A stretch of 64,000 bases of DNA from Clostridium cellulovorans 743B (lineage in GTDB: Bacteria; Bacillota; Clostridia; Clostridiales; Clostridiaceae). The DNA lies in NCBI RefSeq assembly GCF_000145275.1, contig NC_014393.1, positions 1,798,001 to 1,862,000 on the forward strand, read 5' to 3'. The notes beneath the pieces are model-generated. The model was not told the origin of the DNA, ran no database searches, and saw only the letters and a list, made by a program, of their open reading frames with translations. The position numbers and the translations under genes are program-made. This document shows, piece by piece, positions 50,595-58,244 of this stretch; the first letter of the stretch is position 1, and the number at the start of each line of letters is the position of its first letter.

Positions 50595-51281
50595 ATGAAT
50601 TATATGGAGATAAGAGAACAAATCTGTGACATATGCCATAAGATGTGGCAATTAGGCTGGGTAGCAGCTAACGATGGTAATGTATCTGTAAAACTTGAGG
50701 ATGGTACATTTTTAGCAACACCAACAGGAATAAGTAAATGCTTTATAACACCAGAAAAGTTAGTTCATATAAATGCTGATGGAGAAGTTCTTGATGGGCC
50801 AGAAGGAGCAAAACCTTCTTCAGAAATAAAAATGCATTTAAGATGTTACAAAGAAAGAGAAGATGTAGGAGCAGTTGTACACGCTCATCCACCAACAGCA
50901 ACTGGATATGCAGTAGCTCACGTGGACTTAGATCGTTACACTATGATTGAAACTGTAATAGCAATTGGTTCTATTCCAGTAACACCATATGGAACACCAT
51001 CAACTTATGAAGTTCCAGATTCAATAGCGCCATATTTGCAAGAGCATGACGTATTGCTATTAGCTAACCATGGAGCTTTAACCGTTGGTTCTGACTTAAT
51101 CACTGCATATTACAGAATGGAAACTCTAGAATTGTATGCAAAGATAAGCTTAACTGCTCATCTACTAGGTGGGGAAAAAGAAATTTCAAAGGAAAACATA
51201 GATACTCTAGTTGGTATGAGACCTAAGTATGGAGTAACTGGAAAACACCCAGGATTTAAACGTTACAGAAAAGAAAAATAA
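50595..51281 (+). CDS. fucA: L-fuculose-1-phosphate aldolase (class II)
   Basis: 228 aa. It splits L-fuculose-1-phosphate into DHAP and L-lactaldehyde. Zinc ligands H96 and H98 (VVHAHPPT) and H159 (LLANHGAL) and the catalytic E77 (KPSSEIKMH) are present, and the substrate loop NDGNVSVKLEDG is near residue 26. Length and motifs fit the FucA/RhaD/AraD family, and the FucA reading is set by the operon. The translation start is unusual: no strong Shine-Dalgarno sequence, with a hairpin directly upstream. A terminator ends the operon. Confidence 0.92.
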   Translation: MNYMEIREQICDICHKMWQLGWVAANDGNVSVKLEDGTFLATPTGISKCFITPEKLVHINADGEVLDGPEGAKPSSEIKMHLRCYKEREDVGAVVHAHPPTATGYAVAHVDLDRYTMIETVIAIGSIPVTPYGTPSTYEVPDSIAPYLQEHDVLLLANHGALTVGSDLITAYYRMETLELYAKISLTAHLLGGEKEISKENIDTLVGMRPKYGVTGKHPGFKRYRKEK

Positions 51282-51415
51282 TTTGATTTCTGTTATGGAA
51301 TGAAAAACGATATTAGGTCAGTGGTATAAAATAAATAGAAAAATTACAAAAAACAGCTTCTCAACTTATGAGACTTTCTAACTATAATATAGAATTTTAA
51401 ATGTAATTTCCTCAT

Positions 51416-51473
51416 AAAAACTTCTTCTTAGTGATAATAAGGATAATGATTATCACAAGAAGAAGTTTTTTTC
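51416..51473 (+). terminator. Intrinsic terminator of the fuc operon
   Basis: AAAAACTTCTTCTT plus GTGATAAT pairs with ATTATCAC plus AAGAAGAAGTTTTT over about 22 bp (one unpaired A on each side), followed by TTTTT. Confidence 0.9.
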
Positions 51474-51904
51474 ATATGTAACATGTTAAAAGAATTATTT
51501 AAATGATAAAAATTTCCCTCTCAAAATGGAAAAGTCAAAAAAATTCTCAGCAATTACAAATATATGGGAATGACATATCTAATATAATGAGAGTACATAA
51601 GTAACTTTACTATCAACTTAAGTTAAATTTAAATTTTTTTAATAAATCAGAACAGGAATTGAAAAATCCATATAAAAAACAGTAGAATTGTATCGACATT
51701 TAAAGGGAATATACGTTGTAGAATTTTTAACTGATTTTGAACCTTTGTGAAAACAAGTTTTTTTAATTATATTTAAGAACATTTTTTCTAAAAGCACATA
51801 GTATAATTAAAGAGATAGTAGATATTAAAAAATAGTAAGAAGAAAAAGCAAGTATGTTTTATCGTTGGTAGCTAAATCATGCTAAATTGGTGGTAAAATG
51901 AAAA

Positions 51905-51941
51905 AATCTACAAAAAAATTTCTAGTGTAGATTATTTTTTG
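51905..51941 (+). terminator. Intrinsic terminator in the fucA-response regulator gap
   Basis: AATCTACA at 51905-51912 and TGTAGATT at 51926-51933, followed by ATTTTTTG. There is no annotated gene before it. Confidence 0.6.
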
Positions 51942-52160
51942 TTAGAAGGTTGTATACGTTTACTTAATTTGCATAAGTCCAAATTTAACTTGGTTTATCT
52001 ATATAATGTCACTACATTAAACTATATCTCTTTATAATGATTTGACTTATTTTAGTAATTTTATTTAATTTATACTTTCAAGGAGAATTTGAAGTAAATT
52101 ACTTTAGAAGTCTTAGAAACAAATTAACGGTAGTAACAATAAAGAGTAAGGGGGAGCCAA

Positions 52161-52775
52161 ATGAATATAGTTATTGTAGATGATCATCCTGTGGTAAGGA
52201 AAGGGATTAAATTTATATTGGCCAATGAAAAAAATATTGAAGAAGTTAAAGAGGCTTCAAATATTGAAGAAGCGTTAAACATAATAAAAAATGAAGAGAT
52301 AGAGATAGCTATAATTGATTTAGTCTTAAATAAGGAAGATGGTTTGGATATTATTGCAAAAGCAAAAGAACTTGGTTTAGGAACTAAGTTTATATTATTA
52401 AGTTCTTCTATTTCACAAGAGGATTTTAAAAGAGCATCCAAGTTAGGAGTAGATGGATATATACTAAAGGAAGCTTTTGTTGAAGATATTTTATATGCAA
52501 TAAGTATAATCAGTAGAGGAATGAAGTATTATTATTCAGAAGTTCTAAAACAAAATGGTCAATTGGATCAAAATAGCATGATTAATCAATTAACCGAAAG
52601 AGAAAAGGATGTATTAACGGAAATTAGAAAAGGCTTGAGTAATGAAGAAATAGCTAAGGTTCTATATATATCAGAGCACACGGTAAAAAAACATGTCAGC
52701 AATATTTTATCTAAATTTAACCTAAGTAATCGAACTCAAGTAGCTTTTATGGTAAATAATAAGCTCAGTGGGTAG
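52161..52775 (+). CDS. Orphan LuxR/NarL-family response regulator
   Basis: 204 aa. Receiver domain with acidic pocket D7/D8 (VIVDDHPVV), phosphoacceptor D53 (AIIDLVLNKEDG), LLSSS and the conserved Lys in YILKEAF. The C-terminal LuxR-type helix-turn-helix reads LTEREKDVLTEIRKGLSNEE then IAKVLYISEHTVKKHVSNIL. No kinase gene is adjacent, so it is an orphan. It sits between fucA and fucO, both of the fucose pathway, and could link this region to a remote kinase; that is inference. Terminator directly downstream. Confidence 0.93.
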   Translation: MNIVIVDDHPVVRKGIKFILANEKNIEEVKEASNIEEALNIIKNEEIEIAIIDLVLNKEDGLDIIAKAKELGLGTKFILLSSSISQEDFKRASKLGVDGYILKEAFVEDILYAISIISRGMKYYYSEVLKQNGQLDQNSMINQLTEREKDVLTEIRKGLSNEEIAKVLYISEHTVKKHVSNILSKFNLSNRTQVAFMVNNKLSG

Positions 52776-52798
52776 CAAATATGGGAATGTTAAGAATC

Positions 52799-52821
52799 AG
52801 GGCTTGCAGGCCCTTTTTTTT
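52799..52821 (+). terminator. Intrinsic terminator after the orphan response regulator
   Basis: AGGGC-TTGCAG-GCCCT followed by T8. Short but GC-rich stem. Confidence 0.88.
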
Positions 52822-53184
52822 ATGCTTTTAACCTTTAAAATACACATCTATGGTACAAAAGGAGTAGATGCTATGTAAAAAAGTATTAGATGAAATAAAC
52901 AAAACTTATCAATTGAAACTAAACTTTTGAGGTGCGTAAATAACCTAAGTTGTAAGTATAATTAGTATATAGAAAGTATTAGTGATATTATTTCATCACA
53001 GTTTAATACAGGAAGTATTGTAAATATGAAAATATAAGCTCAGGATAAATAAATGTAAGATACTGCTACATTTAAGCTCTGAAGGGTAACAATGCTCTGT
53101 TTTAAGTATATTATAAGTTTTAAATAGACTATTTCACAAGTTTTTAAAGATACATAATTATTACTATAAAGGAGGGCTGAGAAT

Positions 53185-53250
53185 TTGAGAAAGAAGTTAT
53201 TAGGTTCACCAGCTGATAGAACTTAGGATTCTTCAGCTGACAGAATATAG
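53185..53250 (+). other. Tiny frame overlapping a 24-nt tandem repeat
   Basis: AAGGAGGG lies 8 nt before TTG 53185, which opens MRKKLLGSPADRT and stops at 53226. The stretch 53203-53226 is repeated imperfectly at 53227-53250 (18 of 24), so the peptide motif S-x-ADR would appear twice (SPADRT, SSADRI) if the stop were read through. It may be a peptide gene or the start of a lost one. Confidence 0.3.
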
Positions 53251-53379
53251 CCTTCTACACAAGTAAAATTGCAAATGGAATAATACTCTAAATTTATTAT
53301 TTTAGTAAAAGTGTGTAAAGAATCAAATTAATAATAAGAAGCGAAACTTATCTATATTATTATAATACTCTAATTTATT

Positions 53380-53423
53380 AATAAAGTTCGAGAAAAGATA
53401 AATTCTTTTTTCGAGCTTTATTA
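53380..53423 (+). terminator. Intrinsic terminator
   Basis: AATAAAGTTCGAGAAAAGA pairs with TCTTTTTTCGAGCTTTATT (one G-U, one mismatch), followed by ATTTT. It ends whatever is transcribed from the 53.2-kb region. Confidence 0.75.
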
Positions 53424-53522
53424 TTTTAGTAAGGCTATATTGCTACATATATATTAGGAAGAAAAATTATGAGAAAATGTATTATCCAATAGATAATGGT
53501 AAACGTTTGTAGTATAATAATC

Positions 53523-53572
53523 TTAGGCTAAAGTGTTACAGTTTCTTTTGAAGCTGGAGTACTTTAGCCTAA
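53523..53572 (+). promoter_or_regulatory. Large hairpin in the fucO leader
   Basis: TTAGGCTAAAGT at 53523-53534 pairs perfectly with ACTTTAGCCTAA at 53561-53572, and CAGTTTC/GAAGCTG closes an inner stem on a TTTT loop. No T tract follows, so it is not a standard terminator. It begins right after a TATAAT, so it would form at the 5' end of the fucO mRNA, either stabilising it or binding a regulator. Confidence 0.5.
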
Positions 53573-53710
53573 ATAATATATATATTGCAATAAAGAAACT
53601 ACTTTAATTTTAACTATGCTATAGAAACTTGAGGTAGGGACTTAAATGAAATTTATATATAAAGATTTTTAATTTTTATTATAATACATATATTAAGGAG
53701 TGTTTTTATT

Positions 53711-54871
53711 ATGGCAAACCGTATCGTATTAAATGAAACTTCATACTTTGGCGCAGGAGCTATCAGTGTAATTCCACAAGAGGTTACTGACAGACAATTT
53801 AAGAAAGCTTTTGTAGTAACTGATAAGGAATTACTAAAATTCAATGTAGCTCAAAAGGTTACAAATGTACTTGGAGATGCAGGGATTCCTTATGAAATAT
53901 ATGACAATGTAAAACCAAATCCAACTATTGAAAATGTACTTACAGGTGTTAAAGCTTACGCAGTATCTGGAGCAGATTTTATTCTTGCAATAGGTGGAGG
54001 GTCTTCTATCGATACTGCAAAGGGTATCGGAATCGTTACAAACAATCCTGATTTTGCAGATGTTAAATCTTTAGAAGGTGTAGCAGCAACAAAAAATAAA
54101 TCAGTTCCAATAATAGCAGTTCCAACAACAGCAGGGACTGCAGCTGAAGTTACTATAAACTATGTAATAACTGATGAAGATGCAGTTAAGAAGATGGTTT
54201 GCGTAGATCCTAAGGATATTCCAGTTTTAGCTATAGTAGATCCAGAAATGATGACTTCAATGCCAAAGGGCTTAACAGCAGCAACTGGTATGGATGCTTT
54301 AACTCACGCTATTGAAGGTTACATAACTAAAGGTGCTTGGGTTATGACTGATATGTTTGAATTAAAGGCTATCGAACTTATAGCTAAGAATCTTCCAACA
54401 GCAGTTTTTGAACCAAATAACATAGAAGCAAGAGATGGAATGGCAACAGCTCAATACATAGCAGGAATGGGCTTCTCAAATGTTGGTCTTGGAATAGTTC
54501 ACTCAATGGCTCATCAATTAGGTGCAGTTTATGATACACCTCATGGAGTTGCTAATGCGCTTTTATTACCATATGTTATGGAATATAATGCACCAGCTAC
54601 AGGGGAAAAATACAAAGAAATCGCTCGCCAAATGGGTGTAGCAAATGTAGATAATATGTCTGCAGAAGAATATAGACAAGCAGCTGTAGATGCAGTTGTT
54701 ACTTTATCAAAGAACATTGGAATACCACAAAAGCTAGTTGAAATTGGAGCAAAGGAAGAAGACTTACAAAGACTTGCTGAAATGGCATATGCAGATGTAT
54801 GTACTCCAGGAAATCCAAGAGATACTAGTGTTGAAGAAATATTAGAAATATACAAAAAAGCTTTTAAATAA
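53711..54871 (+). CDS. fucO: Lactaldehyde reductase (iron-containing alcohol dehydrogenase)
   Basis: 386 aa. It reduces L-lactaldehyde, the product of FucA, to L-1,2-propanediol with NADH. NAD motif AIGGGSSIDTAKGI; iron ligands D195, H199 (GMDALTHAIEGY), H264 (GIVHSMAHQL) and H278 (YDTPHGVAN). The sequence is of the FucO branch of group III alcohol dehydrogenases. It lies 2.4 kb from fucA with its own promoter region and leader hairpin, so it is probably regulated separately, perhaps to serve rhamnose breakdown as well. AAGGAG precedes the ATG. Confidence 0.93.
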   Translation: MANRIVLNETSYFGAGAISVIPQEVTDRQFKKAFVVTDKELLKFNVAQKVTNVLGDAGIPYEIYDNVKPNPTIENVLTGVKAYAVSGADFILAIGGGSSIDTAKGIGIVTNNPDFADVKSLEGVAATKNKSVPIIAVPTTAGTAAEVTINYVITDEDAVKKMVCVDPKDIPVLAIVDPEMMTSMPKGLTAATGMDALTHAIEGYITKGAWVMTDMFELKAIELIAKNLPTAVFEPNNIEARDGMATAQYIAGMGFSNVGLGIVHSMAHQLGAVYDTPHGVANALLLPYVMEYNAPATGEKYKEIARQMGVANVDNMSAEEYRQAAVDAVVTLSKNIGIPQKLVEIGAKEEDLQRLAEMAYADVCTPGNPRDTSVEEILEIYKKAFK

Positions 54872-54875
54872 ATCT

Positions 54876-55268
54876 AATAATGAAAAAGTTTATGCTTTAA
54901 AACCATCTTCTATTGGGATAAGTTATTCTAGAATAAGTTTAGATCCTCAAGAAATAGCAGTTGGATTTCTTGAAGATTATTCTAAATGGAGTTTTAAAAA
55001 AGGTGATTCTTATTTAAACTGTGACACAATAGTCATTGACGGTAATTTTAATGATCATTATAAAGAAAAATTTAAAGCAGATAAATTTCAACTTATCATA
55101 GACAATAATACAGGAATTCTATTAAACCTTAGAAAATATAATAGTGCAACAAATGAAGATTTTTCAACTATGGAAGTTACAGAATTAAACTTTAAAGATA
55201 AAATAGATGATTCTGAATTTGTTAAAAATAAAGATGGTTTTACAGAAATTAAAATGCAGGCAAATTAA
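54876..55268 (+). pseudogene. C-terminal remnant of a larger protein, copy A
   Basis: 130 codons are open without a plausible start, beginning 4 nt after the fucO stop. It includes KPSSIGISYSRISLDPQEIA, VGFLEDYSKWSFKKGDSYLN, and ends MEVTELNFKDKIDDSEF, VKNKDGFTEIKMQAN. The composition is ordinary protein with beta-rich character, like the C-terminal domain of clostridial anti-sigma or lipoprotein genes, but I cannot name it. The 5' part is lost. Its last 30 codons recur at 56657-56746. Confidence 0.6.
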
Positions 55269-55412
55269 ATTGTAAATTTTAAAACTCAAGGTAATAAAAC
55301 ATAACTAGTTCTTATTTAGGTTATATTAATGGTAGCTTGCTGTCATAAAGGATAAAAACTAAATATCAACTATAAAGAGAAGTTGACGAAGAAAGAAGAA
55401 AATAGAACAGTT

Positions 55413-55456
55413 AAAAAAAATAATTGCATTGGTGAAAACCGGTGCAATTATTTTTT
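55413..55456. terminator. Bidirectional intrinsic terminator
   Basis: AATAATTGCATTGGT pairs with ACCGGTGCAATTATT (two G-U) around a 4-nt loop, with A and T runs on the outer sides. It ends the minus-strand acyltransferase and also stops plus-strand reading from the fucO side. Confidence 0.85.
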
Positions 55457-56500
55457 ATTGCTGCCTTTAAAGATCCATTGTAAAGTATTTCTTTCTATAA
55501 ACAGAAATGTAACTAATAAAGGTAATAGGACACCGCTGAGTATATAAATGTAAATAAACCAACTATAAAATATCTCTTTGAAGTTATAATTAGTGATATG
55601 CAATATATTACGCATAATATATGCAAGAGTTTTTGTAGAAACAGAAAATGACCAAGGATGTAATAAAAGTATCATTAGTGAATTAGCTCCAGCATATTTA
55701 AAAATCCTAGTAAATATCGGAACATTTTTATAACTTAAAAGCTGTGCTATTTGAATTGTAATATAAATCCCGCTTATTGCAGTAGGGTAAAAAATAAGTA
55801 TATTATTAAAATAACGGCCCATCATATCTATCCGACCATTGAAATGTAAACCTGAGATGAAGATTAAAATTGACAATACTAATAATATAATATTCTTTTT
55901 AGCTGAAATGTAGTTTTCAATTTTTCTATAATAAAAACCTAAAAAGCAAAAGAACATAGTTATTGGGATCAGATCTATGCCCCATGGTAAATTTAATGGG
56001 ATATAGTGTTTTTTAATAATGATACTGCCTACCATTGCGAGAAACGTGAAAACCAAAAGTTGCTTATGGATAGAAAACTTATGAAGCCTAGAAAGAATAA
56101 AAGAAAACACTACTAGAGTAGCAAATAAACACGGTAAGAACCACATTGGAGTATTAAATGTATTGAAGCCTTTACCATTAGATTTAAGTATTGCTATAAT
56201 ACTTGCTTTAGGAGAAGTTGGTATAGCAGCAAATTTTGAACCATACCAGAACGCAAATAAACATCCAGCAATATAAGGAATGACAATACTTTTAAATCTT
56301 GAAATAATAAAAATCCTTTGGTTGGATTTATACTTGGAATAGTTGTATAAATATCCAGAAGTAAAAAAGAAAAGTGGCATATGGAAAGAATATATTGTTT
56401 TAATTAACAATGGATTTTTTAAGGAAGCATGCCCAATAACCACCAATATAATGCCTAATGCTTTAAGCATATCGATATAGGAAATTCTTGTATTATTCAA
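55448..56500 (-). CDS. Acyltransferase-3 family membrane protein
   Basis: About 350 aa with 10 membrane helices. N-terminal RISYIDMLKALGIILVVIGH has the R...D....G....V..GH pattern of acyltransferase-3 (OafA/YrhL-like) enzymes; IYSFHMPLFFFTSGYLY is the second signature. Such enzymes O-acetylate surface polysaccharides or lipids. I place the start at the TTG at 56500, 7 nt after GAGG; the GTG at 56509 overlaps that site. It is flanked on both sides by copies of the same unrelated gene remnant. Confidence 0.83.
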   Translation of the reverse strand: MNNTRISYIDMLKALGIILVVIGHASLKNPLLIKTIYSFHMPLFFFTSGYLYNYSKYKSNQRIFIISRFKSIVIPYIAGCLFAFWYGSKFAAIPTSPKASIIAILKSNGKGFNTFNTPMWFLPCLFATLVVFSFILSRLHKFSIHKQLLVFTFLAMVGSIIIKKHYIPLNLPWGIDLIPITMFFCFLGFYYRKIENYISAKKNIILLVLSILIFISGLHFNGRIDMMGRYFNNILIFYPTAISGIYITIQIAQLLSYKNVPIFTRIFKYAGANSLMILLLHPWSFSVSTKTLAYIMRNILHITNYNFKEIFYSWFIYIYILSGVLLPLLVTFLFIERNTLQWIFKGSNKK

Positions 56501-56509
56501 AGTAAACAC

Positions 56510-56656
56510 CTCAATCTAAATATGGTAAATATTATGATGATATTATAGCAAAATTATTAAATTTTTTAAATAACATTAAATGAAAGAGGTTATGATAAGC
56601 ACTGATGTATTTAATACTCTAAAAACTAGTATTTCTTAATTTAGTACAAAAAATAG
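56510..56656. other. Short AT-rich spacer between the acyltransferase and remnant copy B
   Basis: No gene. Copy B of the remnant follows at 56657, making the total gene-free stretch just over 300 nt. Confidence 0.4.
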
Positions 56657-56746
56657 ATGGAAGTTACAGAAGTAAACTTTAAAGATAAAATAGATCATGC
56701 TGGTTTTGTTAGAAATAAAACTGGTTTTACAGAAATTGAAACGTAG
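56657..56746 (+). pseudogene. C-terminal remnant, copy B
   Basis: 29 codons from an ATG, MEVTEVNFKDKIDHAGF then VRNKTGFTEIET and TAG. It is clearly the same sequence as the end of copy A (MEVTELNFKDKIDDSEFVKN), and the bases also align. No ribosome-binding site. Probably the relic of a tandem gene family into which, or between which, the acyltransferase came. Confidence 0.65.
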
Positions 56747-56827
56747 AAACGTTAAGGTTATATATATAATAAAGAACAATTGTATTATAATACAATTTAG
56801 ATAACGATGAATTGGAGGTGAAATGCT

Positions 56828-57190
56828 ATGAATGAATATACAATAGAAGAATTGGGAGAAGCACTACAAGTTGTAGCTTCAACTATCAGTAACTGTGAAA
56901 AAATGCAGCTAAAATTTGCTGAGGGTACCTCACAGCACACACTCCTTAAGAACAGGATAAAGGCATTGTATATTTCAAAGGCATTGATAACAGATGAAGG
57001 TATTACTAGTAAATACACAAAAGAAGAATTAACAGAAGCGTTACCCCCAGTATCTTCAATTATAAGTAAAAGTGAAAAGGCACAGCTAAAGTTTGCCGAG
57101 GGTACTTCTCATCATACTCGCCTTAAGAAGATAATAAAGGCTATGTATATTTCAAAAGCATTGATAGAAGATGAAATTAACTTGTTTTGA
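56828..57190 (+). CDS. Small internally duplicated protein of unknown function
   Basis: 120 aa made of two copies of one 54-residue unit (4-57 and 63-116) joined by GITSK. Shared core: YT.EEL.EAL, then QLKFAEGTS.HT.LK, then IKA.YISKALI.DE. Each unit should form two or three helices. I know similar single-unit proteins of unknown function in Clostridium by impression only. GGAGGTGAAATGCT gives a good start. It stands alone; the two-component system follows 350 nt later. Confidence 0.7.
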   Translation: MNEYTIEELGEALQVVASTISNCEKMQLKFAEGTSQHTLLKNRIKALYISKALITDEGITSKYTKEELTEALPPVSSIISKSEKAQLKFAEGTSHHTRLKKIIKAMYISKALIEDEINLF

Positions 57191-57539
57191 GAAATGAACA
57201 AGTTGAAATTTTAAGTCAAAGGAAATAAATGTTGACGCACTGCGTCAAAAATTAACTTGGACTCATTATAGGTTGTTAATTTAAGTTTGTCATAAGGCAA
57301 AAAGAGAATTCTATATAAAATAATGTATAAAATATTCATAGTCACTCATTGCGTGACCAATTGAGTTGGACTCACTATAGAATGTTTATAGTACCGAAAA
57401 AGAGAATGTTGAAATACAGTTAGTTAAATACATAGGAATAAGATAAATATAAACGAATTATTCAGAGCATAATCGGTAGTATATAATAATGTCATAGAAA
57501 TTTTGTATTACTCTAAGTGAGAGGAATGAAAACATAAAT
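57191..57539. other. Intergenic region with two palindromic repeats
   Basis: It contains the two 40-bp repeats listed next and AT-rich spacer, then the start of the two-component operon. No gene. Confidence 0.5.
57232..57380. repeat. Pair of 40-bp repeats, each a 17-bp palindrome plus conserved tail
   Basis: Copy 1: TTGACGCACTGCGTCAA at 57232-57248, a perfect palindrome, then a 23-nt tail to 57271 containing TTGGACTCATTATAG. Copy 2: GTCACTCATTGCGTGAC at 57341-57357 (7 of 8 pairs), then a tail to 57380 containing TTGGACTCACTATAG. Both are followed farther on by AAAAAGAGAAT. Start-to-start spacing is 109 bp. Confidence 0.75.
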
Positions 57540-58244
57540 ATGAACTACAAAATTTTAATTGCAGAAGACGATAAAGATATTATAGATCTTTTAAAATTAT
57601 ATCTTGAAAATGAAAAATTTCAGGTTTTGTCTGCCATTAACGGGGAAGAGGCCTTAGAAATTGTTGAAAATAATGAAATTCATCTAGCTATTCTTGACAT
57701 AATGATGCCAAAATTAAACGGTTTTGAATTAACAAAAAAAATTAGAGAGATAAGTAATATGCCTATTCTAATCCTATCGGCTAAAAATTTGGACAGTGAT
57801 AAGATTTTAGGACTTGATTTAGGTGCCGATGATTATCTTACAAAGCCATTTAATCCTTTGGAAATTATTGCAAGAGTAAAGTCGTCTATTAGAAGATGCT
57901 ATAATCTTAAAGCTGATGAAGTAGCATCGGAAAAAGAAAATATTTTAACAGTAGGTGAATTATCGCTTAATACAGAATCCTTTATGTTAACAAAAGGTGG
58001 CAATGAAATATCAATTACGCCTACGGAATATCGAATATTAGCGCTATTAATGAAATCTCCAGGGAGAGTATATACAAAAATGCAGATTTACGAATTAATT
58101 AAAGGCGAATATTTTGAAAGTGATGAAAATACAATTATGGTACATATATCAAAATTAAGAGATAAAATAGAGGATGATTCTAAAAACCCGTTATATATTA
58201 AAACTATAAGGGGGTTAGGATATAAAATTGAAAAACAAAAATAA
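57540..58244 (+). CDS. OmpR-family response regulator (VanR-like)
   Basis: 234 aa. Receiver domain with E9/D10/D11 (LIAEDDKD), phosphoacceptor D53 (LAILDIMMPKLNGF), LILSAKN and LTKPF. Winged-helix domain with ITPTEYRILALLMKSPGRV and the terminal TIRGLGYKIEKQ. It overlaps the kinase gene by 17 nt. The genes downstream encode an ABC exporter, so this looks like a sensor module for a membrane- or wall-active compound. Confidence 0.95.
   Translation: MNYKILIAEDDKDIIDLLKLYLENEKFQVLSAINGEEALEIVENNEIHLAILDIMMPKLNGFELTKKIREISNMPILILSAKNLDSDKILGLDLGADDYLTKPFNPLEIIARVKSSIRRCYNLKADEVASEKENILTVGELSLNTESFMLTKGGNEISITPTEYRILALLMKSPGRVYTKMQIYELIKGEYFESDENTIMVHISKLRDKIEDDSKNPLYIKTIRGLGYKIEKQK

Larger units (their letters stand above)
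51282..52160. other. Long intergenic region between fucA and the orphan response regulator
   Basis: It holds two terminators (51416-51473 and 51905-51941) and an isolated ACTACATTAA half-arm at 52010, seen intact in the GH9 terminators. It also has TATAAT at 51802-51807 and 52002-52007 without clear -35 partners. Between the terminators a transcript of about 130 nt could end at 51941; its only frame is MKKSTKKFLV, so a small RNA or leader is possible but unproven. Confidence 0.4.
52822..53710. other. Long intergenic region upstream of fucO
   Basis: About 890 nt without a normal gene. It holds a 13-codon frame with a strong ribosome-binding site and a 24-nt tandem repeat (53185-53250), a terminator (53380-53423), an operator-like TAAACGTTTG with TATAAT after it (about 53500-53519), and a large hairpin (53523-53572) in the fucO leader. 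Confidence 0.5.

Noticed and set aside
53510..53600. CcpA catabolite-response element before fucO
   Set aside because: TGGTAAACGTTTGTA resembles it, but the distance between TG and CG is one base too long for the consensus.
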